NCBI GenBank assembly: GCA_045110675.1 | Contig: JBGCGJ010000023.1 | Span: 1 to 64,000 of the forward strand | Length of the DNA: 64,000 bases | Source: JBALVT01 sp045110675 | Lineage (GTDB): Bacteria; Pseudomonadota; Gammaproteobacteria; Pseudomonadales; Halieaceae | Direction: 5' to 3' | Part shown: positions 26,252-35,235 of the stretch, one piece after another | Position numbering within the stretch: the stretch's first letter is position 1 | How the letters are laid out: each line of letters begins with the position of its first letter | Position numbers and translations under genes: made by a program | Notes under the pieces: generated by a model | The model's database searches: none | Told to the model about the DNA's origin: nothing | What the model saw: only the letters and a program-made list of their open reading frames with translations

Positions 26252-26892
26252 CGAGTGCCGTGTACTACCATGGTTTTGCCTGCGACGGCTACCAGGCCTT
26301 CCTGCTCGAGAGACTTTAATACCCTGCCAGCCATTTCCCGAGAGCAGCCAACTATTTTTCCCAACTCCTGGCGGGTGACTTTAATTTGCATTCCGTCGGG
26401 GTGAGTCATGGCGTCGGGTTGTTTGCTCAAATCCAGTAGTGTGTGAGCGACGCGACCTGAGACATCGACGAAGGCCAAATCTTTTAACTTCAAGGTAGTT
26501 TGACGCAGGCGTTCGGACATTTGTCTGGCTATTGCGAACAAAATATCGGGGAATTGGCTGCGAATCTGGTGGAAACGCTCGTGGCTGATTTCGGCGACTT
26601 CGCACTGGGTTCTAGCGATCACTTCAGCACTGCGCATCTCGGATTCTGTCGTGAAAAGACTCATCTCTCCGAAAAAATCACCTGGATTGAGATAACTCAC
26701 TACCATCTTATGATCTTTGTCGTCATCGTCTTCGACCATCACCGAAACAGAACCCTCGAGGATAATGAACAGGGAATCGCTCTGCTCTCCCTCGCGGACA
26801 ATGATGCTTTTCGATTTGTGAACGTGTCGCTGACAATGCCTCAGAAAGTTCTCGATCGTAGGAATCGCGTTTACTATCTGGGGTTTAATCAC
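26248..26892 (-). CDS. vfr: cAMP-receptor-type regulator, Vfr/Crp
   Basis: The 214-residue protein is the length of Pseudomonas Vfr. The cyclic-nucleotide domain has LNPGDFFGEMSLF and MRSAEVIA with the Glu, Arg and Ser that bind cAMP. The long C-helix (RQMSERLRQTTLKLKDLAF) has the Thr used at the dimer interface. The C-terminal helix-turn-helix reads KVTRQELGKIVGCSREMAGRVLKSL, close to identical to Vfr. It is a global regulator of carbon and virulence genes in relatives. Start codon GTG with GGGAG six bases before. Position after trpC is conserved with Pseudomonas. Confidence 0.94.
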   Translation of the reverse strand: MIKPQIVNAIPTIENFLRHCQRHVHKSKSIIVREGEQSDSLFIILEGSVSVMVEDDDDKDHKMVVSYLNPGDFFGEMSLFTTESEMRSAEVIARTQCEVAEISHERFHQIRSQFPDILFAIARQMSERLRQTTLKLKDLAFVDVSGRVAHTLLDLSKQPDAMTHPDGMQIKVTRQELGKIVGCSREMAGRVLKSLEQEGLVAVAGKTMVVHGTR

Positions 26893-27042
26893 GCTGTGTG
26901 CTCCCGATTTGCGGTTAGGATTTTTGATTGATTCTACCCCAGGATCGCCGCAAGTAAAACGTTACTTGTTGTGCTAAAGTTTTCGCCCCGCTGGCCGATG
27001 GCAGCCGGGATTGATCGAACCTAGCGAGGAGAAACGCGAGCG

Positions 27043-27468
27043 ATGAAAGCAACGGTAAAATGGATGGATGGCGCGATGTTTGTGGGCGAATCCGGCAGTG
27101 GCCACACAGTGGTCATGGATGGTCCGGAAGATCTCGGTGGCCGCAATATGGGTGTCAGGCCAATGGAGACCCTGCTGTTAGGTGTGGGTGGCTGTGCTAT
27201 CTATGACGTTTTGAGCATGCTCAAGAAGTCCCGGCAGCAGGTGGTTGATTGTCGGGTGGAAGTGCAGGCCGAGAGGGCCGATGCTATCCCTGCAGTTTTC
27301 ACCAGCATCAACCTCAATTTTATCGTCACTGGGCGTACTCTCAAAGAGCCACAGGTAAAGCGCGCCGTGGAATTGTCAGCGGAAAAATACTGCTCGGCTT
27401 CTATTATGCTCGGGGCTGCCGGCGTTGAAATCAGTCACAGTTACGAAATTGTTGAGGCTGATGCCTAG
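27043..27468 (+). CDS. OsmC/Ohr-family protein
   Basis: The 141-residue protein has both redox-active cysteine regions of the family: LGVGGCAIYDVLSMLKKSR and AEKYCSASIML. Family members reduce organic or fatty-acid hydroperoxides. Of the subgroups it is the YhfA type, which in E. coli lies near crp; here too it is divergent from the crp-like gene, 150 bases away. GAGGAG about 11 bases before the ATG is a strong ribosome binding site. Confidence 0.88.
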   Translation: MKATVKWMDGAMFVGESGSGHTVVMDGPEDLGGRNMGVRPMETLLLGVGGCAIYDVLSMLKKSRQQVVDCRVEVQAERADAIPAVFTSINLNFIVTGRTLKEPQVKRAVELSAEKYCSASIMLGAAGVEISHSYEIVEADA

Positions 27469-27497
27469 TTCTATGGGTTGAGCGAGCGCGAGTTGTT

Positions 27498-28142
27498 CTA
27501 AATTCGATAGCTGCTTTTCGTCATGACTTGCGAAACTGCGGTCATGGCATCTTTTAGAGGGCGAGGCAGTTCCGCTCCGCCCGCTTCCATTGCTTTTTCA
27601 CCGTGGTGTTGCTCATCTTCAAGCATCTGCTGGAGAATAAGTTGGGATTTACGATCTTCCTCCGGCAGGCTTTGCAGGTGATCTCGCAAGTGATTGCACA
27701 CCCGCTCTTCAGTAGCGGCGACAAACCCAAGACTCCATTTGTCTCCAATAGCACCTGCGGCGGCACCCAGGGCAAAAGATAGGCCGTACCAAGCGGGGTT
27801 TAATACACTGGTGTGACTGTCGAGTTGACCAAGGCGCTCTTCACACCACAACAGGTGATCAATTTCTTCCTGGGCAGATTGCTGCATCTCCTCGCGCACC
27901 TGAGGAAGTTTGGCGGTGAGCGCTTGGCCTTGGTATAGCGCCTGGGCGCAGACCTCTCCCGTGTGATTGACCCGCATCAGGCCGGCGATGTGTTTGCGTT
28001 GTTCAGAATCCAGCTCACCCTCGCTGTGCCCCTCAGCCGGAGAGGGACGTTCAGCCTGGTGGCCGCGATTGCCGAGCGTGCGCAGCACCGAATCGGCTTC
28101 GCCGATCAGTCGATCCAGCATGGACAGTCTTCGTTCGCGCAT
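27498..28142 (-). CDS. coq7: Demethoxyubiquinone hydroxylase Coq7
   Basis: The di-iron monooxygenase performs a late ubiquinone hydroxylation in the inner membrane. The ferritin-like metal motifs are HTGEVCAQALYQGQ, EEIDHLLWCEERLGQL, ATEERVCNHL and MLEDEQHHGEKA; the C-terminus VMTKSSYRI matches Pseudomonas Coq7. The frame runs further up into purD, but the ATG at 28142 gives the same N-terminal length as the Pseudomonas protein; 28121 is a second option. It replaces UbiF in organisms of this group. Runs 37 bases behind purD in the same direction. Confidence 0.94.
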   Translation of the reverse strand: MRERRLSMLDRLIGEADSVLRTLGNRGHQAERPSPAEGHSEGELDSEQRKHIAGLMRVNHTGEVCAQALYQGQALTAKLPQVREEMQQSAQEEIDHLLWCEERLGQLDSHTSVLNPAWYGLSFALGAAAGAIGDKWSLGFVAATEERVCNHLRDHLQSLPEEDRKSQLILQQMLEDEQHHGEKAMEAGGAELPRPLKDAMTAVSQVMTKSSYRI

Positions 28143-28179
28143 TTCTCTTTTACTAAGCCGCTTAGTTGTGCTGATTTGC

Positions 28180-29469
28180 CTAATCTTGACTATAGCGCTC
28201 AATCGCGCGCCAGCCAATATCTCTGCGCAGGGTGACACCTTCCCAGCTGATCTTGTCAGCGGCTCGGTAGCAGTCTTTTTGCGCCTCGGCGATAGTGTCT
28301 GCCAATGCTGTTACGCATAATACTCGACCGCCACTGGTGACAATTTCCTCGCCTTTTGAACTTGTACCGGCATGGAAGACCTTGATATTTTCGTCTTGCT
28401 GAGCCCCTAGCCCGTTGATGACGGCACCTTTGTCGTAGCTTGCGGGGTAGCCGCCGGCGGCTAACACGACGCCTATTGCACATCGCTCGTCCCAGTTCGC
28501 CTCTGTTTGATCCAGCTTTCCATCCAGAGCTGTTAGACACAGTTCAACCAGATCGGATTGCAGGCGCACCATGATGGGTTGTGTCTCAGGGTCGCCAAAG
28601 CGGCAGTTGTATTCAATGACCTTCGGTTCTCCCGCGGGTGAGATCATCAACCCGGCGTAGAGAAAGCCTGTGTACGCATTGCCCTCGGCGGCCATTGCCT
28701 GCACGGTCGGCGTAATCACCTCGTCCATTATGCGTTGGTGGACGTGTTGATCAACAACGGGCGCCGGTGAGTAGGCGCCCATGCCGCCGGTATTTGGGCC
28801 GGTGTCGCCTTCGCCGATGCGTTTGTGATCCTGGCTGGTTGCCATCGTGAGAACGTTTTCGCCATCGACCATCACAATGAAGCTGGCTTCTTCGCCCTCG
28901 AGGAATTCTTCAATGACCACCCGGCATCCCGCTTCCCCAAAACGGTTGCCGGACAGCATATCGGTCACTGCCGTTTCCGCTTCTTCCAGCGACATTGCAA
29001 CAATCACACCCTTGCCCGCTGCCAGGCCGTCTGCCTTTACGACAATGGGGGCGCCGTGCTCGCGTAGATAGGCGAGTGCCGGTTCCAATTCGGTAAAGTT
29101 TCCGTAGCTGCCCGTGGGGATCTTGTTTCTTGCCAGAAAGTCTTTAGTGAATGCTTTCGAACCCTCGAGTTGTGCCGCGCCTTTTCGCGGCCCAAAACAG
29201 GGTAGTTCGCGGGACTCGAAGTAATCTACGATGCCCTCTACCAGAGGTGCTTCCGGGCCGACGATTGTCAGACCAACATCATTGCCTTGAGTGAAGTCCG
29301 CCAGGGCGACGAAGTCCGTAATATCGATGGCGATGTTTTCAACTCCGGTCTCCAGCGCGGTACCCGCATTGCCCGGAGCGACAAAAACCGTTTCAGCGCT
29401 AACAGATTGCGCGGCTTTCCAGGCCAGAGCGTGTTCCCGGCCGCCACTGCCGATAATCAGAATATTCAT
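28180..29469 (-). CDS. purD: Phosphoribosylamine-glycine ligase PurD
   Basis: The 429-residue ATP-grasp enzyme makes glycinamide ribonucleotide, purine step 2. It begins MNILIIGSGGREHALAWK and has IVVKADGLAAGKGVIVA, EEFLEGEEASFIVMVDG, GPNTGGMGAYSPAP and YNCRFGDPETQPIMVRL. The ATG shares its last base with the purH stop. Operon order dusB-fis-purH-purD is as in Pseudomonas. Confidence 0.97.
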   Translation of the reverse strand: MNILIIGSGGREHALAWKAAQSVSAETVFVAPGNAGTALETGVENIAIDITDFVALADFTQGNDVGLTIVGPEAPLVEGIVDYFESRELPCFGPRKGAAQLEGSKAFTKDFLARNKIPTGSYGNFTELEPALAYLREHGAPIVVKADGLAAGKGVIVAMSLEEAETAVTDMLSGNRFGEAGCRVVIEEFLEGEEASFIVMVDGENVLTMATSQDHKRIGEGDTGPNTGGMGAYSPAPVVDQHVHQRIMDEVITPTVQAMAAEGNAYTGFLYAGLMISPAGEPKVIEYNCRFGDPETQPIMVRLQSDLVELCLTALDGKLDQTEANWDERCAIGVVLAAGGYPASYDKGAVINGLGAQQDENIKVFHAGTSSKGEEIVTSGGRVLCVTALADTIAEAQKDCYRAADKISWEGVTLRRDIGWRAIERYSQD

Positions 29470-31043
29470 CAGTGTCGGAAATGCCGCATGCCGGTGTAAA
29501 CCATGGCCATACCGTGTTCGTCGGCCGCCGCAATCACTTCGTCATCGCGAATGGAGCCACCGGGTTGTATCACCGCAGCGATTCCCGCTTGCCCAGCGTT
29601 GTCGATACCATCGCGAAAGGGGAAGAAAGCGTCGGAGGCCATGACGGAGCCGCGTACTTCGAGCCCTGCGTGTTCCGCTTTAATACCGGCGATACGAGCT
29701 GAGTTAATTCGACTCATTTGCCCCGCACCCACACCGACAGTCTGGCCATTGTTGGCGTAAACAATCGCATTGGATTTTACGAATTTGGCGACTTTCCAGG
29801 CGAACAGCAGATCTTCCATCTGAGCGGGTGAAGGCTGAATCTTGCTGACAATTTTGAGGTCGTCCAATCCAACCATTCCCATGTCTCGGTCCTGGACTAG
29901 CAGGCCACCATTGACGCGTTTGTAATCAAATGCGGGACCCGGTACGGCCCACTCACCGCAGGCCAGCAGTCGAAGGTTTTTCTTTTCAGCGATGACCGCC
30001 ACCGCGTCGTCACTGACTGTGGGGGCAATGATGACTTCTACAAACTGCCGTTCGACAATCGCGCTGGCGGTGCCTGCATCGAGTTCCCTGTTGAAGGCGA
30101 TGATGCCGCCAAACGCCGATTCGGGATCGGTAGCGAAGGCCAGATCATAGGCCTCGCCAATGGTGTTTGCGACGGCGACACCGCAGGGATTGGCGTGCTT
30201 CACAATGACACAGGCGGGAGCCTCAAAATTCTTCACACACTCCAGCGCAGCATCTGTGTCGGCTACATTGTTATAGGAAAGCTCTTTGCCCTGTAGCTGG
30301 GTGGCCGTGGCGATGCCAGCTTCAGAGGGCTTGGACTCTACATAGAATGCGGCTCCCTGGTGCGGATTTTCTCCGTAGCGCATTTCCTGAACTTTATTGA
30401 ATTGAGTGTTGAAGGTGCGCGGAAAGTTCTCACTGCCTCCGGGGACCAGCTTGCCAAAGTGGTTGGCGATCGCTCCATCGTAGGCGGCGGTGTGCTCATA
30501 GGCTTTAATGGCCAGATCGAAACGGGTCTCCAGCGAGGTTGCCCCGTCGTTGGCCTGCATTTCGGCGATGACGTCGTTGTAGTCGGACGCGTTGACAACG
30601 ATGTTGACGAATCGATGGTTTTTGGCCGCTGCGCGAACCATGGTAGGCCCACCGATGTCGATATTTTCAACGGCATCTTCCAGTGTGCAGCCAGGTTTAG
30701 CAACAGTCGTCTCAAAGGGGTACAAATTGACGACCACCATGTCGATGGCATCGATGTTGTGTTCTTTCATCACCTCATCGTCCTGCCCTCGGCGCGCCAG
30801 AATTCCGCCGTGTACTTTGGGGTGCAAGGTCTTTACCCGTCCGTCCATCATTTCAGGGAAGCCGGTGTAATCCGCCACCTCGGTGACTTGTAGACCACCT
30901 TCATGCAGTAGCCGGTAGGTGCCACCGGTTGAGAGAAGTGCTACACCCATTGCTTGCAGGGCGGTGGCAAATTCGAGAATGCCAGATTTGTCGGATACGC
31001 TGATTAGCGCGCGGTTTACTTTTACTGGATGGGTAGCGGTCAT
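29469..31043 (-). CDS. purH: Bifunctional AICAR transformylase/IMP cyclohydrolase PurH
   Basis: The 524-residue enzyme performs the last two steps to IMP. The N-terminal cyclohydrolase part has ALISVSDKSGILEFA, LLSTGGTYRLL, and KTLHPKVHGGILARR; the transformylase part has LRYGENPHQ in the form MRYGENPHQGAAFY, and CVIVKHANPCGVAV with the catalytic Lys and His. It lies 70 bases downstream of fis, where a 10-bp palindrome CGAGTACTCG (31099-31108) is the only notable element. Confidence 0.97.
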   Translation of the reverse strand: MTATHPVKVNRALISVSDKSGILEFATALQAMGVALLSTGGTYRLLHEGGLQVTEVADYTGFPEMMDGRVKTLHPKVHGGILARRGQDDEVMKEHNIDAIDMVVVNLYPFETTVAKPGCTLEDAVENIDIGGPTMVRAAAKNHRFVNIVVNASDYNDVIAEMQANDGATSLETRFDLAIKAYEHTAAYDGAIANHFGKLVPGGSENFPRTFNTQFNKVQEMRYGENPHQGAAFYVESKPSEAGIATATQLQGKELSYNNVADTDAALECVKNFEAPACVIVKHANPCGVAVANTIGEAYDLAFATDPESAFGGIIAFNRELDAGTASAIVERQFVEVIIAPTVSDDAVAVIAEKKNLRLLACGEWAVPGPAFDYKRVNGGLLVQDRDMGMVGLDDLKIVSKIQPSPAQMEDLLFAWKVAKFVKSNAIVYANNGQTVGVGAGQMSRINSARIAGIKAEHAGLEVRGSVMASDAFFPFRDGIDNAGQAGIAAVIQPGGSIRDDEVIAAADEHGMAMVYTGMRHFRH

Positions 31044-31112
31044 TGGAGCTTGCTTGCCTTTGGGAAGAGTAGAGAAAGTAGAGGTGACGATTCGAGGTCG
31101 AGTACTCGGGAA

Positions 31113-31445
31113 TTAGCCCTGATCTTTAGCGATTAACTTGTACTGTTTGAGTTTCTTGCGCAGCGTTCCGCGGTTCAAACCCAGCATAATAGAAGCCTTG
31201 GTTTGGTTGTTGCGGGTGTATTTCATGATTTCCGTGAGCAGTGGGGCTTCAATCTCTGCCAAGACCATGGGATAGACGTCAGTCGCTATTTGTCCGTCAA
31301 GCTCTTTCAAGTACTGTTGCATGGCGATGGTCACCGCATCACGCAAGTTATCGCCATGTTTGAATTGCTCCTGAGAGTCTTCGTCGCGCCTTGTTTCGGA
31401 ATTGATATGCTCTTGTGTCTCTGCCAGGAGTTCCGTACTTGTCAT
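31113..31445 (-). CDS. fis: Nucleoid protein and regulator Fis
   Basis: The 110-residue protein ends with the almost invariant Fis DNA-binding helix-turn-helix: TRNNQTKASIMLGLNRGTLR followed by KKLKQY. The preceding helices (LYP-type EIEAPLLTEIMKY) form the dimer core. The N-terminal 35 residues are more acidic and longer than in E. coli (98 residues). The ATG overlaps the dusB stop (ATGA), so the two are co-translated, as in E. coli. Confidence 0.96.
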   Translation of the reverse strand: MTSTELLAETQEHINSETRRDEDSQEQFKHGDNLRDAVTIAMQQYLKELDGQIATDVYPMVLAEIEAPLLTEIMKYTRNNQTKASIMLGLNRGTLRKKLKQYKLIAKDQG

Positions 31446-32443
31446 GCCGCCATTACCTCACTAAATCTATGCTGAAAAAATTGGTTGATAAAAAGTGTTT
31501 GTTCGCCGGGTGTCGCCAGGGCGTTAAATATTTTGCGCTGGCCAATGATCAGCTCTGGCCGGTCGCAAGGAATTTTCTGTAAATACCACGACAAGTGCTT
31601 GCGGGCGATTCGTACACCCATGAACTCGCCGTAGAACTGATGCAGCTCTTTCACATGCCTGAGTATCAAACCGTGTTGTGTTTCCCTGGAGGGCTCATCG
31701 GCACTTAGGCCGGTTTCCAGCTTCTGCGCAATTTGGCCGCATAACCAGGGCTGCCCCTGAGCGGCCCGGCCGATCATGACGCCTGCAGCACCGGTGTGCT
31801 CCAGCACTGCAACCGCTTGGTCGGGGCTGGTGATATCGCCATTGGCGTAAACGGGGAACCGGGTTGCGTTGACAATCTCGGCGATGGTGTCGTACTCCGC
31901 TGCTCCGCGAAATGCGCAGGCGCGACTGCGACCGTGTACCGCCAGCGCGCTGATCCCCGCTTCTTCGGCAATTTTAGCGATGGTGACACCATTGCGGGCA
32001 TCTGGACTGGCTCCGGTGCGAATCTTCAATGTGACCGGGACCTCCACCGCTGAGACAACGGCCTCGAGAATTGACTGCACCAGAGGTTCGTCTTGCAAGA
32101 GAGCTGAGCCGGCGGCCTTGCGACAGACTTTCTTAGCAGGACAGCCCATATTGATATCGATGATTTGTGCGCCGCGCGCCACGTTGAATTGCGCGGCCTG
32201 GGCCATTTGTTCGGGGTCGTTTCCGGCGATCTGCACTGAGCGAGGCTCAACTTCTGCATCGTGGCGAGAGCGCAGAATGGTTTTGTTTGTATCGCGCAAT
32301 TTTGGATTGCAGCTGATCATTTCAGATACCACCAAGCCCGCGCCCAGCTCGCGACACAAGCGTCGAAAGGGCAGGTCGGTTACTCCGGCCATCGGTGCCA
32401 GAGCAACTCGATTGGGGAGCGTGTAGGGTCCGATTTCAATCAT
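31442..32443 (-). CDS. dusB: tRNA-dihydrouridine synthase DusB
   Basis: The 333-residue FMN enzyme reduces uridine in the tRNA D-loop. Motifs: LAPMAGVTDLPFRRLCRELG, DINMGCPAKKVCRKAAGSAL with the catalytic Cys, TLKIRTG, LAVHGRSRACAFRG and PVYANGDITSPDQA. First gene of dusB-fis-purH-purD. A TATCAT about 60 bases upstream on the minus strand is a weak promoter candidate. The remaining intergenic stretch to 32734 shows no other clear element. Confidence 0.96.
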   Translation of the reverse strand: MIEIGPYTLPNRVALAPMAGVTDLPFRRLCRELGAGLVVSEMISCNPKLRDTNKTILRSRHDAEVEPRSVQIAGNDPEQMAQAAQFNVARGAQIIDINMGCPAKKVCRKAAGSALLQDEPLVQSILEAVVSAVEVPVTLKIRTGASPDARNGVTIAKIAEEAGISALAVHGRSRACAFRGAAEYDTIAEIVNATRFPVYANGDITSPDQAVAVLEHTGAAGVMIGRAAQGQPWLCGQIAQKLETGLSADEPSRETQHGLILRHVKELHQFYGEFMGVRIARKHLSWYLQKIPCDRPELIIGQRKIFNALATPGEQTLFINQFFQHRFSEVMAA

Positions 32444-32734
32444 TATTCAATTGCTAAAAATTGATCAGAGTCTGGTCAAAAAAAGAGGCGGTATGATACT
32501 CGACCCCTCGGGCAGGGGAAAGCAAATCTGTGCAAAAAATCGTCAATCGTCGAAGTGGCTCACGCATTCCAGGATTAGTGACACACTGGTCCAGGCTTTA
32601 CGATGTTGTCGAAGTGATGTCTTTCCTTAAGTGGCTGGGAAAATCACTCGCAATGCTGCTGACTGACATTATGGGTTAAGATATTTTCTCAGACGGACTA
32701 AGATAATGCGCACGGTATAAGGGACACTTGGATT

Positions 32735-34321
32735 ATGAATATTCAACGGCAAGTTAGCGCGACCCCATTTCATTCATTGTTTTTTTTGATCGCCGCCGTG
32801 GGTTTGACCAGCTGCGTATCTCTCGATCCTGTAGCGAGTCAGTGCGATGGTGTGGAACAGCCAAGCACACGAAAATTCTTGCAACAACTAACCCACGATA
32901 GCGTCATTCTAAAATGGCGGGGGGACGCTGAGACAGCGTGTGTAGGGGAAGATCCTTCCAGATTGAATAGGTATGCCACGGCCAGCACTGAAGGAGGGCA
33001 TCGTGTAGCCCGTATTGAAGGGCTCAAAGCCGATACGGTTTACTTTTACTCCATCGGCGGGGCCAGCACAGCTTCTGATAATCAGCAATTTCGTACCGCT
33101 CCGAAACCCGGCGAAACGCCTGCCGATGGCAATACCCATATTTGGTTGATTGGAGATTCTGGAACCGCTACTGAACAGTTTCGCGGACATTTTTCGCACG
33201 CCGGTGAGGCCCTCGCAGTTAAAGAGGGTTTTTTAAAGTACAACGCCGAACAAGCCGGCGGAGAGCCCCTGGACATGCTGTTACTGCTGGGCGACAACGC
33301 GTATTTGGAGGGAACCGACGCCCAATGGCAGGGCGCTTTCTTCGACGTCTATCCGAAAATTATTGGCAGCACACCCACCTGGCCAACGATCGGAAATCAT
33401 GAGATGGGAGCCGCGCCACTCGATATATGCCTGTTGACGAAGATACCGGGTTGCGAAAAAGGCCCGGTGGTGATGCCACTCGGTGGCCTGAGCCAGTCAT
33501 CTGATCCCGCTAGCTACGATAGCGATGGCGACGGCCCCGACGCCGGTGGCTTGCCCTACCTGAATATCTTTGATCTGCCCAGTCGTGGTGAATCTGGCGG
33601 GGTTCCAAGCGGAACTGAACAGTATTACGCCTTCGATCATGGCAATGTCCATGTTGTCAGTCTCGACTCACAGCTGTCGAATCGCGATCCCGCGCAAAGA
33701 GCGGCAATGAGGGATTGGTTGATCGACGATTTGAATCACAACGCCTTGGACTGGACGATTGTGATTTTCCATCACCCACCTTATTCGAAAGGGGAGAATC
33801 ACGACTCCGATCAGGAACAGGCGGAAATTGATATGCGGGAAACCTTTGCTCCCGTGTTTGAAAATCATGGTGTGGATGTAGTGTATGGAGGTCACGCCCA
33901 CTCTTATGAGCGCTCCTGGTATATCAATGGCCACCATGGAAAATCTGCCAGTTTTCAGGCCGAGCAGCACGCGGAACTCAACGCTGCAGGTGAACCCTCT
34001 ATAGGTCAGGGTGAAGATCACTACCACCAGATCAGTCAGGGCAGTGGCAGCGACGACAAGGCGGTCTACACTGTCGCAGGAAGTGCCGGTAAAGCGGATG
34101 AGGAAAACCCCTGCGAAGAGGGCAAGATGTTCCGCTGCACCCGACCGGATTGGTTGTTGCATCCGGTCCATCGGACATTTGACGAAGCAATCGAGGGGGC
34201 CAGGCGTCACGGTTTGGCGCGCCGAGGTAGTGTTGTGGTCGATGCCACTGCAGAAACTCTGACCTCTCGTTTCGTGGATGAGCACGGCGAGGTCTTGGAC
34301 TATTTCGTGATAACACGCTAG
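32735..34321 (+). CDS. Purple-acid-phosphatase-like metallophosphoesterase, lipoprotein
   Basis: The 528-residue protein has a lipoprotein signal: hydrophobic run, then LTSC at about residue 27. A fibronectin-like domain (about 40-125) resembles that of purple acid phosphatases. The metal motifs are complete and in order: WLIGDSGT, LLLLGDNAYLEG, TIGNHEMG, VIFHHPPYSKG and VYGGHAHSYER. Between the third and fourth motif is DSDGDGPDAGG, which looks like a calcium-binding loop. It probably frees phosphate from organic esters at the cell surface; substrate is unknown. The TPR gene starts nine bases further on. Confidence 0.88.
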   Translation: MNIQRQVSATPFHSLFFLIAAVGLTSCVSLDPVASQCDGVEQPSTRKFLQQLTHDSVILKWRGDAETACVGEDPSRLNRYATASTEGGHRVARIEGLKADTVYFYSIGGASTASDNQQFRTAPKPGETPADGNTHIWLIGDSGTATEQFRGHFSHAGEALAVKEGFLKYNAEQAGGEPLDMLLLLGDNAYLEGTDAQWQGAFFDVYPKIIGSTPTWPTIGNHEMGAAPLDICLLTKIPGCEKGPVVMPLGGLSQSSDPASYDSDGDGPDAGGLPYLNIFDLPSRGESGGVPSGTEQYYAFDHGNVHVVSLDSQLSNRDPAQRAAMRDWLIDDLNHNALDWTIVIFHHPPYSKGENHDSDQEQAEIDMRETFAPVFENHGVDVVYGGHAHSYERSWYINGHHGKSASFQAEQHAELNAAGEPSIGQGEDHYHQISQGSGSDDKAVYTVAGSAGKADEENPCEEGKMFRCTRPDWLLHPVHRTFDEAIEGARRHGLARRGSVVVDATAETLTSRFVDEHGEVLDYFVITR

Positions 34322-34330
34322 CTCAAACCC

Positions 34331-35143
34331 GTGCTGAAGTTTTCAAACTTATTGGTGGGATTTTCATTGCTGATGAGCCTATCCACAGCGTCGGCCCATC
34401 CCGGTATGGAAACTCGCCTGGCTCAGTTGGCGAAGTTAATCGAGAGCAATCCCAGACAGCAGGCGCTGTTTGTTTTGCGCGCCGGCATGTACTCCCAGGA
34501 GGGCGACTGGCAACGGGCCCGAGAAGATTTAGAACGAGCGCAGCGCCTCGGTGATCCAGTCGAAGCAGATTATGAGCTGGGGTTGTTGCATTATCGACGC
34601 GGAGAGTATTGGGAAGCCCGCAGTGCATTAAAACGCTACTTGCTTAAATACCCTCATCACGAACAAGCACTGCTGTATCGAGCCAGAGCGGCACGAGACC
34701 TGGGCCTGGCTGAGGCTGCACGCCTGGATTTTATCAACTACATTGCCTCGGCCGAAGCTCCTCATCCTGGCGATGTTATAGCGGCCGCTAAACTCGTTGC
34801 TGCTCAATCTGAGACCGCCCTTAGTGACGCGCTGCAACTTTTGGATGCGGCAATGTCTCGTGTGGGAAATCAAGGCCAGCTGCAACGCTTTGCAATCACC
34901 TTGGAGTTGCAGCGAGGGGAAGTATCTCTCGCGGTGAATAGATTCAAGAAACTGGAACCAAGCCTGGGATCAAACCCTCACTGGAAAGTGGAGATGGCTC
35001 GTTTACTGTTGCAGGACAAAAGAAATATCGAGGCGTCTGCTTTGTTGAATGAAGCCAAGATACAGTTGGATCAGCTAAGGACTACCCCCGCCCGACAAGC
35101 ACTTACTCTTGAGATTGAAAAACTCAAGCTTTCACAGGGGTGA
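34331..35143 (+). CDS. Exported TPR-repeat protein
   Basis: The 270-residue protein starts at a GTG nine bases after the phosphatase gene and has a signal peptide ending near STASAHPG. Tetratricopeptide repeats are visible at about residues 40-75 (RAGMYSQEGDWQRAREDLER) and 78-110 (ELGLLHYRRGEYWEARSALK), with further helical pairs to the end. It may hold the phosphatase or another partner in the periplasm. The pair ends at the terminator at 35180-35209. Confidence 0.75.
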   Translation: MLKFSNLLVGFSLLMSLSTASAHPGMETRLAQLAKLIESNPRQQALFVLRAGMYSQEGDWQRAREDLERAQRLGDPVEADYELGLLHYRRGEYWEARSALKRYLLKYPHHEQALLYRARAARDLGLAEAARLDFINYIASAEAPHPGDVIAAAKLVAAQSETALSDALQLLDAAMSRVGNQGQLQRFAITLELQRGEVSLAVNRFKKLEPSLGSNPHWKVEMARLLLQDKRNIEASALLNEAKIQLDQLRTTPARQALTLEIEKLKLSQG

Positions 35144-35179
35144 TGTATGAGCAGCGATAGCCCTGAAAACACGCCGTGC

Positions 35180-35209
35180 AAAAAAAAGGAGCCTATTGGC
35201 TCCTTTTTT
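35180..35209. terminator. Bidirectional intrinsic terminator
   Basis: GGAGCC (35188-35193), TATT loop, GGCTCC (35198-35203), flanked by a run of A before and T after, so it works on both strands. It ends the phosphatase-TPR unit and the convergent aldehyde dehydrogenase gene. Confidence 0.92.
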
Positions 35210-35235
35210 ACTGGCAGAAAAACCTGCGAGAGCAG

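Noticed and set aside
30360..30893. Plus-strand open frame of 177 codons
   Set aside because: Antisense to purH, no support.
31869..32426. Plus-strand open frame of 185 codons
   Set aside because: Antisense to dusB, no support.
33668..34285. Minus-strand open frame of 205 codons
   Set aside because: Antisense to the phosphatase gene, whose metal motifs are all on the plus strand.
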